Positions 50,353 through 58,180 of a stretch of 64,000 nucleotides of DNA are shown piece after piece. Each line of letters begins with the position of its first letter. Positions within the stretch are counted from its first letter, which is position 1. The position numbers and the translations under genes are program-made. The notes under the pieces were generated by a model, which saw only the letters and a list, made by a program, of their open reading frames with translations, had not been told where the DNA came from and made no database searches. The DNA comes from JANMOK01 sp031415055 (GTDB lineage Bacteria > Pseudomonadota > Alphaproteobacteria > Rhodobacterales > Rhodobacteraceae). Location: the NCBI GenBank assembly GCA_031415055.1, contig JANOQZ010000016.1, forward strand, positions 1 to 64,000. The letters are read 5' to 3'.

Positions 50353-51612
50353 TTACAGCCCAAATCCACTGAAGGGCAGGTATTTGACCATGGTCCCGGG
50401 AACTATTTCCTGCGCGCCGTCAGCAAGTTCGACCAGTCCCGTGGCCCAGCTTAGGCCGAATATCCGACCCGAACCTTCGGAGGAAAAAACTTCCACTTGG
50501 CCGGACGGTTTTAGCCTTGCTCGCAAATATTCACGGCGGCCGGCCTTTTTTGATTTGCTGAAAGCAGCTTCAACTTTGTATCCGACGGGCTCTGACCACG
50601 CCGCCCCCGCCATAACCAACAGCGCCGGTCGGGCGAAAATCAAGGCGCAAACCAGCGCCGCAACTGGGTTGCCCGGCAAACCAAATATTGGCACATTCTT
50701 CCAATGACCCAAAACCAACGGGCGACCGGGTTTGACGGCGATGCGCCAAGTTTGAATGGTTCCCGCACGGGTCAGGGCGGCTGAAACATGGTCCTCCTCG
50801 CCCGCCGATGCGCCGCCAGTCGTCAGAATAACATCCCCCTCTTTCGCCCCACGATCCAGCGCGGCTTCAAGGCTGGCGGCATCATCGCGGGCGAGGCCTA
50901 AGTCGATCGGCGCCATGCCCCAACGCTTGATTATTTCAATCAGCATGGGTCGATTGGCGTCAAATATGTGATGTGCTTCTGCGGGCTGGCCAGTTTGGAC
51001 AAGTTCGTCGCCAGTCGAAAGGACGCCGACGCGCAATTTTTTGCGAACGCTTATTTCGCTTATACCAGTCGCGGCAAGCAGGGCCAAGTCTTGAACGCGA
51101 ATGGTATGACCGGCGGGAAATACTCTCGCGTTTACTTGCACATCTTCGCCTGCTTTGCGGGTGTTGGCAGATATTTTTGGCGCGTGTTTGAAGGTAACAA
51201 ATCCGTCGACAAGTTCCGTACCTTCTTGCAAAATCACCGTATCGACGCCGGTAGGCAATGGTGCACCCGTCAAAATCTTGATCGCATTTCCTGCCGGAAT
51301 GTCGCCGGTAAAAGGGTGGCCTGCTTTTGCCGCACCTTCGGTTTGTGGCAATGAAAATGGTGCCGTCTTCAGCGAGGCATGCGCAAAACCGAACCCATCG
51401 ACCGCCGAATTGGCGACAGGCGGATTGCTGCGTTTGGCAGTCACGTCCTCGGCCAATATTCGACCGGACGCAGATTGAACGGGAAGTCGTTCGACTCCTG
51501 TTACGGCTTTCATCCCGGCGCGAAGGCGTTGCAATGCGACTTCTACTTTTGTCCACTCAACCCCGGGCGGCAGCACGAAACAATCGTCGGCCAGCTTGTT
51601 ATCATCGCTCAT
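50353..51612 (-). CDS. moeA: Molybdopterin molybdenumtransferase
   Basis: 419 residues. MoeA domains: SGRILAEDVTAKRSNPPVAN, VRVQDLALLAATGISEISVR, VGVLSTGDELVQTGQPA, VILTTGGASAGEEDHV and PGRPLVLGHWKNVPIFGLPG. It inserts molybdate into adenylylated molybdopterin. Last gene of fdhD-ycxB-like-mobA-mobB-moeA; the start overlaps mobB (ATGA). Confidence 0.95.
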   Translation of the reverse strand: MSDDNKLADDCFVLPPGVEWTKVEVALQRLRAGMKAVTGVERLPVQSASGRILAEDVTAKRSNPPVANSAVDGFGFAHASLKTAPFSLPQTEGAAKAGHPFTGDIPAGNAIKILTGAPLPTGVDTVILQEGTELVDGFVTFKHAPKISANTRKAGEDVQVNARVFPAGHTIRVQDLALLAATGISEISVRKKLRVGVLSTGDELVQTGQPAEAHHIFDANRPMLIEIIKRWGMAPIDLGLARDDAASLEAALDRGAKEGDVILTTGGASAGEEDHVSAALTRAGTIQTWRIAVKPGRPLVLGHWKNVPIFGLPGNPVAALVCALIFARPALLVMAGAAWSEPVGYKVEAAFSKSKKAGRREYLRARLKPSGQVEVFSSEGSGRIFGLSWATGLVELADGAQEIVPGTMVKYLPFSGFGL

Positions 51613-52106
51613 TTCAGGCCGGATTCTGCCAAAATGAATTCGGCAATGGCGGTGACATTGTTGAGGTCAAACACCGGTAAATTGGTTTTGGGCGGCGCAC
51701 AATCGGTTGCGATTGCCCGAATTTGACTATCTTGCTGGGCGAGCACTTCGCGCGTTGCTGGCTCGCGGCGCACTTCAATTTTGGCGTGGTTGCCAGATTT
51801 GAAGCCTTCGACCAGTACCAAATCCACCGGCGAAAGTTTGTCCAGCAGGTCGCCCAAAGGCGGTTCACTTTCGTCGAAAAGTTCGTGCATCAACGCCCAA
51901 CGCCGCGTCGATGACAACAACACCTCCTTGGCCCCGGCGCTGCGATGACGATGGCTGTCTTTGCCGGGTTGGTCGACGTCAAAATCGTGGTGCGCATGTT
52001 TGATTGTCGAAACGGCAAAGCCCCGCAGAGTCAGTTCCTTGACAAGCCGTTCCACCAGCGTTGTTTTGCCGGAATTCTTCCACCCGACGATGCCATAGAC
52101 CTTCAC
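51609..52106 (-). CDS. mobB: Molybdopterin-guanine dinucleotide biosynthesis protein B
   Basis: 165 residues. P-loop GTPase: VYGIVGWKNSGKTTLVERLV, switch-like STIKHAHHDFDVDQPGKDSH and LVLVEGFKSGNHAKIEV. It aids MobA in making the guanine dinucleotide form. A GTG start at 52106 overlaps the mobA stop. The C-terminal tail ends in the hydrophobic FILAESGLK. Confidence 0.94.
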   Translation of the reverse strand: MKVYGIVGWKNSGKTTLVERLVKELTLRGFAVSTIKHAHHDFDVDQPGKDSHRHRSAGAKEVLLSSTRRWALMHELFDESEPPLGDLLDKLSPVDLVLVEGFKSGNHAKIEVRREPATREVLAQQDSQIRAIATDCAPPKTNLPVFDLNNVTAIAEFILAESGLK

Positions 52107-52723
52107 TTTTTAGAACCCGGCAAAATTTTCGCGGCCTCCAACAAGTCTTGCGGGGTGTTGACGTTGAAAAACGGGTCGCCGGTTAGGCTTGGGAAAACCA
52201 CGGTTTCACTGCCGATACTATCCGTCCAAACAACAATTTTGCGTGTTCCGGCGTCGATGGCTTGGTGCAAGTCCTCGCGCAAATTGACCGGCCAAATCGC
52301 AAATGTCGGGTGGCGATTGACCCTACCTTCCGCGTCTTTGGTCGCGGCAATGACAATTGGCACCTTGGTTTCGGTCAACCTGGCGATGAATTGATCTACC
52401 ATGTCGAGCGGAAAAAATGGTGTATCGGCGGCGACTGTAACGATGTGACTAAATCCATGTCGAACGGCGTATTCCATGCCCGCCAGCACGCCGCCAAGTG
52501 GCCCGACGGGCTTGGCAAACTTATCACCCACAACGGGCAGGCCAAAAGCTGAAAACCGATTTGCGTCGCCATTCGCGTTCAATATGACATCGGCAATCTG
52601 GGACTGTATCCGTCCAACGACCCACGCCAAAAGCGGCTTCCCCGCCAATTCAAGCAAGCATTTGTCGCCGCCGCCCATACGCGAAGACAGGCCGCCTGCC
52701 ACAATGACGCCCAAGATTTTCAA
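52103..52723 (-). CDS. mobA: Molybdenum cofactor guanylyltransferase
   Basis: 206 residues from a TTG at 52723, in a 4-base overlap with the YcxB-like stop. Nucleotidyltransferase motif VIVAGGLSSRMGGGDKCLLE with the signature GGxSxRMG (one extra glycine before DK), then PVGPLGGVLAGMEY and VTVAADTPFFPLDMV. It joins GMP to molybdopterin. NasA uses the resulting bis-MGD cofactor. Confidence 0.94.
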   Translation of the reverse strand: MKILGVIVAGGLSSRMGGGDKCLLELAGKPLLAWVVGRIQSQIADVILNANGDANRFSAFGLPVVGDKFAKPVGPLGGVLAGMEYAVRHGFSHIVTVAADTPFFPLDMVDQFIARLTETKVPIVIAATKDAEGRVNRHPTFAIWPVNLREDLHQAIDAGTRKIVVWTDSIGSETVVFPSLTGDPFFNVNTPQDLLEAAKILPGSKK

Positions 52724-53259
52724 ACCTTCGCGCCGCGTTTGGAATCATCAAAACGACGGCGAAGTTGCGCTTCAAATTCGGCTGGTTCAACGCCAAGTGG
52801 CAGTTCGGAAAATGCGATGGGTATCGCCGTGGCAAAGACGGTTCGGATCAAAATTCCGTGGCTAAGACTGGTCAATTCGGCAACGCTGTTCCAAAAATAT
52901 TCGGTTCGCGCCCGACTTGTGGTCATCCACACACCGCCGTTTCCTACGCCGCGCTCACCGCTTAAGACCGGCCTGAAGGCGCTCTTGTTCTTGCCGAACG
53001 TTCGCACAGCCGTCAGGTGACCATCGACATACATGGCCAAATAGCCGCCAACCATGAAGCCAACCAAAAGCTTTTGATCCGAGAGTTTTAGCCCGCCCAA
53101 AATGCCTGCGAAAACTATGAAAATACCAAAAAACGCCGCGGTTCGGTACCACTTTGACCAATCGTAACCTTTCGGCACGCCGTTGAGGATTTCGATTTCT
53201 GCGACCAGTTTGGGGTCAACGGCGCTTTTGAACACAAAATTCTGCATCGCTTCACTCAT
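52720..53259 (-). CDS. YcxB-like membrane protein inside the molybdenum-cofactor operon
   Basis: 179 residues from the ATG at 53259, overlapping the fdhD stop by 8 bases. Two adjacent membrane helices (about 37-55 and 62-80) are followed by a soluble C-terminal domain with TSRARTEYFWNSVAELTSLS and AIPIAFSELPLGVEPAEFEA, which resembles YcxB-like proteins. No metal- or nucleotide-binding motif is visible. Its place between fdhD and mobA, with overlaps on both sides, suggests a membrane role linked to molybdenum cofactor or formate dehydrogenase delivery; that is inference. Confidence 0.72.
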   Translation of the reverse strand: MSEAMQNFVFKSAVDPKLVAEIEILNGVPKGYDWSKWYRTAAFFGIFIVFAGILGGLKLSDQKLLVGFMVGGYLAMYVDGHLTAVRTFGKNKSAFRPVLSGERGVGNGGVWMTTSRARTEYFWNSVAELTSLSHGILIRTVFATAIPIAFSELPLGVEPAEFEAQLRRRFDDSKRGAKV

Positions 53260-54127
53260 CGCTAAATTCCTGCCCTCGGCGCTTGTCTGCATCATTTTCT
53301 TCACCATCCAAATCGCGGATCAGGTTTTCGTTGCCCGAAAGACACACGAACCTTTGCCCACGCATTCGACCGATTAACGTCAAACCAACCTTTTGCGCAA
53401 TCTCAACCCCCCAAGCGGTGAAGCCAGAGCGGGAAACCAACACCGGAATGCCCATCAAGGCGGTTTTGATCACCATTTCTGACGTCAGTCGACCGGTGGT
53501 ATAGAGAATATTGTCCGTGCCCGTCGTGCCCGTCATCGCCATCCAACCGGCGATTTTGTCAACCGCATTGTGGCGGCCAACGTCTTCCATATAGACCAAC
53601 GGTTGGTTCTCGAAACACAAGACAGTGCCATGTATTGCCCCGGCATCAAGGTAAAGACTGGGCGTCGTATTGATCGTCTTTGCCAAGGCATAAAGCCACG
53701 ATGTGCGGATCATTTGCTGCGGCAAAACGAGGTTCTCGATACCTTCCATCATGTCGCCGAAAACAGTACCAACCGCGCAACCCGACGTGCGAGTCTTTTT
53801 CGCCAATTTCTTTTCATGGTTGGTATGTATTACGGTTCGGACAACGACGACGCCCAAATCGGCGTCATAGTCCACCGAAGTGATTTCATCTGTCTGCGCC
53901 AGCATGCGCTGGTTGCGCAAAAATCCGACGGCAAGGTATTCCGGGTAGTCGCCAATTGTCATGGCTGTGACAATTTCCTGCGAATTCAAATAAATCGTCA
54001 GTGGACGCTCTTCGACTACTTTCATGGAGTGCTCAATACCGGCCTGATCACGGCCAACAACGGTACGGGTTAGGTCATGTCGGGCCAAATCTGGTCGGAT
54101 AAGAAAGTCGTTCAAAGCTGGGTCCAC
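53252..54127 (-). CDS. fdhD: FdhD sulfurtransferase for molybdoenzymes
   Basis: About 291 residues from a GTG at 54127 (TTG at 54130 also possible); the open frame reaches 54292 but would then overlap the GH3 gene. Family motifs: RPLTIYLNSQEIVTAMTIGD, GFLRNQRM, VYMEDVGRHNAVDKIAGW, YTTGRLTSEMVIKTALMGIP and VLVSRSGFTAWGVEIAQKVG. FdhD moves sulfur from a desulfurase to bis-MGD for formate dehydrogenase. The usual C-x-x-C loop reads GCAVGTVFGD here, with only the first cysteine. No formate dehydrogenase gene is in the window. Confidence 0.9.
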   Translation of the reverse strand: MDPALNDFLIRPDLARHDLTRTVVGRDQAGIEHSMKVVEERPLTIYLNSQEIVTAMTIGDYPEYLAVGFLRNQRMLAQTDEITSVDYDADLGVVVVRTVIHTNHEKKLAKKTRTSGCAVGTVFGDMMEGIENLVLPQQMIRTSWLYALAKTINTTPSLYLDAGAIHGTVLCFENQPLVYMEDVGRHNAVDKIAGWMAMTGTTGTDNILYTTGRLTSEMVIKTALMGIPVLVSRSGFTAWGVEIAQKVGLTLIGRMRGQRFVCLSGNENLIRDLDGEENDADKRRGQEFSDE

Positions 54128-54177
54128 CAAGATTTGCGGTGGCCAACCGACAGAATTTGCCTCATGACGCGACCATG

Positions 54178-55845
54178 CTAGAAACGGGCATCTTCTAGCC
54201 CGCAAAATGGGTCGACTGGATTGTGCCTGTTCCAATCGGCGCGACCCAGCAGGCAAGCGAGCACAGCCGCTTGCATATCGTCGGTCGTGCAATAGGCGTT
54301 GACATAGGTCGGCGCTCGACTGGCGTCATAAAGATAATAGGGATAACCAAACGAAACCATGACGGTTGGAATACTGTGCCAGTAGCGCTGCATCGCGCCA
54401 ATAAAGTTACCGGCAATTTTCGCCCAATCTAGGAAAATTCGCCCACGCGTCAGCAGGGTTTCCTCGCCGAACAAATACAGGACCAGGTCAAAATTGGCCG
54501 GTGAAACTTCGGTTTCGGGCGAATACATTGTAACCTGAAAACCGTTCTCTGCTAGCAAGTCGGGCATGACGAATTTCATCGGAATTGGATGGATCGGCGA
54601 GACGATGCCGGTTGAGAAAACAAGAACACGGCGGTGCTTTTTGTGGTCGAGCGGCAAGAGATTTTGCACGTCTTTAACCAAAGTTGGCGCTCGGGCGGTG
54701 ATTTTGCGGGCAATAGCCCGATTTTGCACCGTGCCAATTTTTTGGTGCCGAGAGGCAATTGTTACGGCTTTTTGCCGGTGCAACCCAAGCGCGGCCTTCA
54801 AAGCCAGCACGCGCAAAACGGCGTCATCAAATCTTGCGCGCGTGATCTGACCACTTTGAACCGCTGCCAAAACGGATGCCATGTCTGCCTCCGGCGCACG
54901 CGTGAACAGGATCACGTCGCAACCATTGGCGATTACTTGCGCCTTGGACGCCCGTTCTTCGCACCAAGCCGTTAGCCCGGCCATTTCGGAAGCATCCGAA
55001 ACAATCAGCCCGTTGAAACCCAGCCGATTTCGCAGCAGATCAATATTGAGAAAGCGGTTCAATGATGCGGGGCGGTACGCCTCAATTCCGGCGTTGGGGT
55101 GCAGCTCACGCATGAACGACGGCAAAGCGATATGGGCCGACATCACTGACAACGCACCCGCGTCGATGGCAGCGCGGTAAAGTTTGCCGAATGTCGTCTC
55201 CCATTGCTCCATGCTCAACGGATTGACGGTGGTGACCAAATGTTGGTCGCGGTCGTCATACCCCTCACCCGGCCAGTGTTTGAGGGTGGCGGCAATGCCA
55301 TGCGCCTGAAAGACCTCCACCTGCGCCAAGATATGCGATTGAATAGCGACAACGTCGGAACCGAAACTGCGCGTCGCCACAATCGGGCTGCGGAAAGCGG
55401 CATTGATGTCGAGCACCGGTGTCAATGACCAATTAATGCCCAAGGCCACCGCCTCTTCGGCCATGATACGGGTGATTTCGCGGGTTGCCGCAACGTCGTC
55501 GATAGCCGCCAAGGCCAATGGATTTGGCAAAGAGGTGCCAAACGGCAAACTCATCCGGCTGCCTTCCAGATCGGCGCTGATGGTGGGCGGAACGAGTGAC
55601 GCCTCCTTGAAACGATCGAGGAAGTTCATTTCGAAATCCCGATCCGGACCAAAAAATCGGGTGATGCCGCCGGGTTGCAGCTTGGCGAGACGCTCCAGTT
55701 CTCCGGGGTTGTTGCCATGAACGGCCAGAACGAAAAGCTGGCCAACTCGGGCTTCGTCTGTCAGCGAGGCAAACGTCTGCTCAACCCAATCAACGTCGTC
55801 TGGCAACAAGTTGAAGGGAGCACCAGTGAGGAAGGAATGGGTCAT
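54178..55845 (-). CDS. Glycoside hydrolase family 3 protein (beta-N-acetylhexosaminidase-like)
   Basis: 555 residues from the ATG at 55845 (MTHSFLTGAPFNLLPDD). Catalytic barrel: the substrate motif TLKHWPGEGYDDRDQH and the nucleophile loop LIVSDASEMAGL. A C-terminal domain (about 370-555) is present, longer than the NagZ of peptidoglycan recycling, which is about 340 residues. It may therefore act on other amino-sugar glycosides. No signal peptide is evident. It lies upstream of fdhD with a 50-base gap on the same strand. Confidence 0.88.
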   Translation of the reverse strand: MTHSFLTGAPFNLLPDDVDWVEQTFASLTDEARVGQLFVLAVHGNNPGELERLAKLQPGGITRFFGPDRDFEMNFLDRFKEASLVPPTISADLEGSRMSLPFGTSLPNPLALAAIDDVAATREITRIMAEEAVALGINWSLTPVLDINAAFRSPIVATRSFGSDVVAIQSHILAQVEVFQAHGIAATLKHWPGEGYDDRDQHLVTTVNPLSMEQWETTFGKLYRAAIDAGALSVMSAHIALPSFMRELHPNAGIEAYRPASLNRFLNIDLLRNRLGFNGLIVSDASEMAGLTAWCEERASKAQVIANGCDVILFTRAPEADMASVLAAVQSGQITRARFDDAVLRVLALKAALGLHRQKAVTIASRHQKIGTVQNRAIARKITARAPTLVKDVQNLLPLDHKKHRRVLVFSTGIVSPIHPIPMKFVMPDLLAENGFQVTMYSPETEVSPANFDLVLYLFGEETLLTRGRIFLDWAKIAGNFIGAMQRYWHSIPTVMVSFGYPYYLYDASRAPTYVNAYCTTDDMQAAVLACLLGRADWNRHNPVDPFCGLEDARF

Positions 55846-55873
55846 AGGAAAGTCCAACTAAGAATCGTCGCAC

Positions 55874-56332
55874 TTATAGCGGCAAAGCCGTGGTCTTGAA
55901 CACCGTGCGCAATGCAAAAGACGAATGCATTTGGGCGACACCCGGCAGGCGCGCCAGTTGCTGCCTGTGGATGCGGGCGAAATCGTCGGTGTCGCTGGCG
56001 ACGACTTTCAGCAGGTAGTCGGCGGTGCCGGCCATCAGGTGGCATTCGAGGATGTCAGGCACCCGGGCGACGGCTTTTTCGAAGGCGTCGAGCAGTTCGT
56101 CGGCCTGGCCCGACAGGGTGATTTCGACAAAAACGGTGGAGCGGCGGTCAACCATGCGCGGATTGAGCAAAGCGACATAGCTTTCGATGACGCCAGATTC
56201 TTCCAAACGCTGCACCCGGCGGTGGCAGGCAGACGGCGAAAGGTTGACCTTCTCGGACAAGTCGGCATTCGACATTTTGCCGGTTTTTTGTAAGCTTTGT
56301 AGAAGCTTCAGATCAAGCGCGTCCAGGTTCAT
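55874..56332 (-). CDS. Lrp/AsnC-family regulator (probably of ald)
   Basis: 152 residues. The N-terminal HTH (LKLLQSLQKTGKMSNADLSE, LSPSACHRRVQRLEESGVIE, residues 8-50) precedes the RAM ligand-binding domain (VFVEITLSGQADELLDAFEK, VPDILECHLMAGTADYLLKV). Divergent from alanine dehydrogenase with 144 bases between starts, the usual arrangement of an alanine-responsive activator. A perfect dyad lies in that gap. Confidence 0.92.
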   Translation of the reverse strand: MNLDALDLKLLQSLQKTGKMSNADLSEKVNLSPSACHRRVQRLEESGVIESYVALLNPRMVDRRSTVFVEITLSGQADELLDAFEKAVARVPDILECHLMAGTADYLLKVVASDTDDFARIHRQQLARLPGVAQMHSSFALRTVFKTTALPL

Positions 56333-56363
56333 TGTTCGTCATTTAATGCGTCATGTTGATGTT

Positions 56364-56387
56364 TGTTCGCAGATTATTGCGCGAACA
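56364..56387. promoter_or_regulatory. Dyad TGTTCGC-N10-GCGAACA between lrp-like gene and ald
   Basis: Perfect 7-base arms in the divergent promoter region, about 31 bases from the regulator start and 90 from ald. It is a good candidate for the binding site of the Lrp-type protein. Confidence 0.45.
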
Positions 56388-56476
56388 CACTGCTTGGCAC
56401 AAGGCCTTTGCAACCCTATTCGAAGAAATTTGTGGCATGATTGGCGAAATCGCACTTCATTCGCAGGACCAAAACC

Positions 56477-57595
56477 ATGCTGATCGGCTGCCCGAAAGAG
56501 ATCAAGAACCAAGAATATCGCGTCGGCATCACCCCACAAGCGGCGCAGGAGGCGATTGCCAATGGCCATAAGGTTATCATCCAAACGGGTGCCGGTGTTG
56601 GCGCGGGCTTTCCCGACGCCGATTATGCGGCGGTAGGTGCGGGAATCGTTGATACCGCCGAAGAGATTTTTGCCAAAGCCGACATGGTGGTAAAGGTCAA
56701 AGAACCCCAACCTGCCGAACGGGCGCAGTTGCGCGAAAATCAGGTGCTGTTCACCTATCTCCATTTGGCTCCAGACCCGGAACAAACCCGTGACCTGCTC
56801 AAATCCGGTGTCACGGCGATTGCCTATGAAACCGTCACCGACCGTTCCGGCGGCTTGCCCTTGCTGGCGCCAATGTCCGAGGTCGCCGGCAAACTGGCAC
56901 CGCAGGTTGGTGCGTGGACGCTGCAAAAGGCCAACGGCGGGCGTGGGGTGTTGTTGGGTGGCGTCCCCGGCGTGGCCCCGGCCAAGGTCGTGGTAATCGG
57001 TGGCGGCGTGGTTGGAACCCATGCGGCCAAAGTTGCTGCGGGCATGGGCGCGGATGTGACGGTTCTTGATATGTCGCTGTCCCGCATGCGTTATCTGGAC
57101 GACGTTTTCGCACGCGATTTCAAAACGGTATACGCCAGTCGCGGTAATACCGCTGAGCTGGTTGCCGACGCAGATATGGTGATTGGCGCTGTGCTGATCC
57201 CTGGCGCAGCAGCGCCGAAACTGGTGTCGCGTGCCATGCTTTCAACCATGCGCCGAGGTGCGGCAATTGTGGATGTGGCGATTGACCAAGGCGGGTGTTT
57301 TGAGACCAGCCACGCCACAACGCATGACGACCCGATCTATGAGGTTGATGGCATCTTGCATTACTGCGTCGCCAACATGCCGGGTGCCGTTGCCCGGACC
57401 TCGACCATCGCGCTGGGTAACGCGACCATGCCGTTCATGCTGGCACTGGCGAACAAAGGCTGGCGGCGGGCGTGTGAAGAGGATGAGCATTTGTTGAATG
57501 GGTTGAACACCCATGCTGGCAATCTGACCTATGCAGCCGTCGGCAAGGCGTTGGGGTTGGATGTTTTACAGGCCAAACTGGCGCTGAAGAAGTAA
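56477..57595 (+). CDS. ald: Alanine dehydrogenase
   Basis: 372 residues from the ATG at 56477 with AGGACC upstream. Begins MLIGCPKEIKNQEYRVGITP. The pyruvate-site lysine is in MVVKVKEPQ, the catalytic histidine in FTYLHLAPD, the NAD-binding strand in VVVIGGGVVGTHAAKVAAGM, and the C-terminal signature in HYCVANMPGAVARTSTIALG. It interconverts L-alanine and pyruvate plus ammonium. Length is exactly typical. Divergent from an Lrp-family gene. Confidence 0.97.
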   Translation: MLIGCPKEIKNQEYRVGITPQAAQEAIANGHKVIIQTGAGVGAGFPDADYAAVGAGIVDTAEEIFAKADMVVKVKEPQPAERAQLRENQVLFTYLHLAPDPEQTRDLLKSGVTAIAYETVTDRSGGLPLLAPMSEVAGKLAPQVGAWTLQKANGGRGVLLGGVPGVAPAKVVVIGGGVVGTHAAKVAAGMGADVTVLDMSLSRMRYLDDVFARDFKTVYASRGNTAELVADADMVIGAVLIPGAAAPKLVSRAMLSTMRRGAAIVDVAIDQGGCFETSHATTHDDPIYEVDGILHYCVANMPGAVARTSTIALGNATMPFMLALANKGWRRACEEDEHLLNGLNTHAGNLTYAAVGKALGLDVLQAKLALKK

Positions 57596-57600
57596 ATCAA

Positions 57601-57625
57601 AAGGCCCGCCAATAAAGCGGGCCTT
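57601..57625. terminator. Terminator between ald and mscL
   Basis: AAGGCCCGC (57601-57609) and GCGGGCCTT (57617-57625) form a perfect 9-bp hairpin with a 7-base loop. On the minus strand it is followed by TTTTGATTT, so it works best for mscL; ald converges on it from the other side. Confidence 0.8.
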
Positions 57626-57647
57626 CGAACTGTGTCGGCGCGAAGAA

Positions 57648-58058
57648 TTATTTCTTCAAAGCGACAAGAATATCTTTCAGCAGATCGACTTCGGTCGGAC
57701 CCGCCGGTGCTGCCTCGACCACGGGGGCCGGGCCTTTCAGTTTGTTCACAGCCTTGACCAGCATGAAAACCACAAAGGCTATGATCAGGAAATTGATTAC
57801 GGCGGTGATAAACGCGCCATAAGCAAAAACGGCTGCGCCGGATTCTTTGGCGGCAGCAAACGAAGCTGGACCGGTTCCAGACAGATCAAGGAACATATCC
57901 GAGAAGTTCACGCCACCCAAGATAAGGCCGATGATCGGGTTGATCAAATCGCCGACCAGGCTGCTGACAATGGCGGTAAACGCCGCACCAATAATGATCC
58001 CGACCGCGAGGTCCATCACATTGCCCTTGGCAATGAAGTCTTTGAATTCTTTTATCAT
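57648..58058 (-). CDS. mscL: Large-conductance mechanosensitive channel
   Basis: 136 residues. The start MIKEFKDFIAKGNVMDLAVG and first pore helix VGIIIGAAFTAIVSSLVGDL are typical, followed by a periplasmic loop (NFSDMFLDLSGTGPASFAAA), the second helix (FLIIAFVVFMLVKAVNKLKG) and the cytoplasmic tail helix. It releases solutes on hypo-osmotic shock. GGACG precedes the ATG. Monocistronic. Confidence 0.96.
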   Translation of the reverse strand: MIKEFKDFIAKGNVMDLAVGIIIGAAFTAIVSSLVGDLINPIIGLILGGVNFSDMFLDLSGTGPASFAAAKESGAAVFAYGAFITAVINFLIIAFVVFMLVKAVNKLKGPAPVVEAAPAGPTEVDLLKDILVALKK

Positions 58059-58180
58059 TTTTCGTCCTGTCCCACGTTTATTTTTGGTGGCGGGAAGTTA
58101 ACCAATGCTCGCCGCGATTGAAAGCATAATTGTCCGCTCGCGGGGCGAATGTTCGCAGGCGCTTTTCAGCGAACGTCGCG

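Noticed and set aside
53252..54292. Longer fdhD starting at 54292
   Set aside because: The extra N-terminal part overlaps the end of the GH3 gene and does not resemble FdhD.
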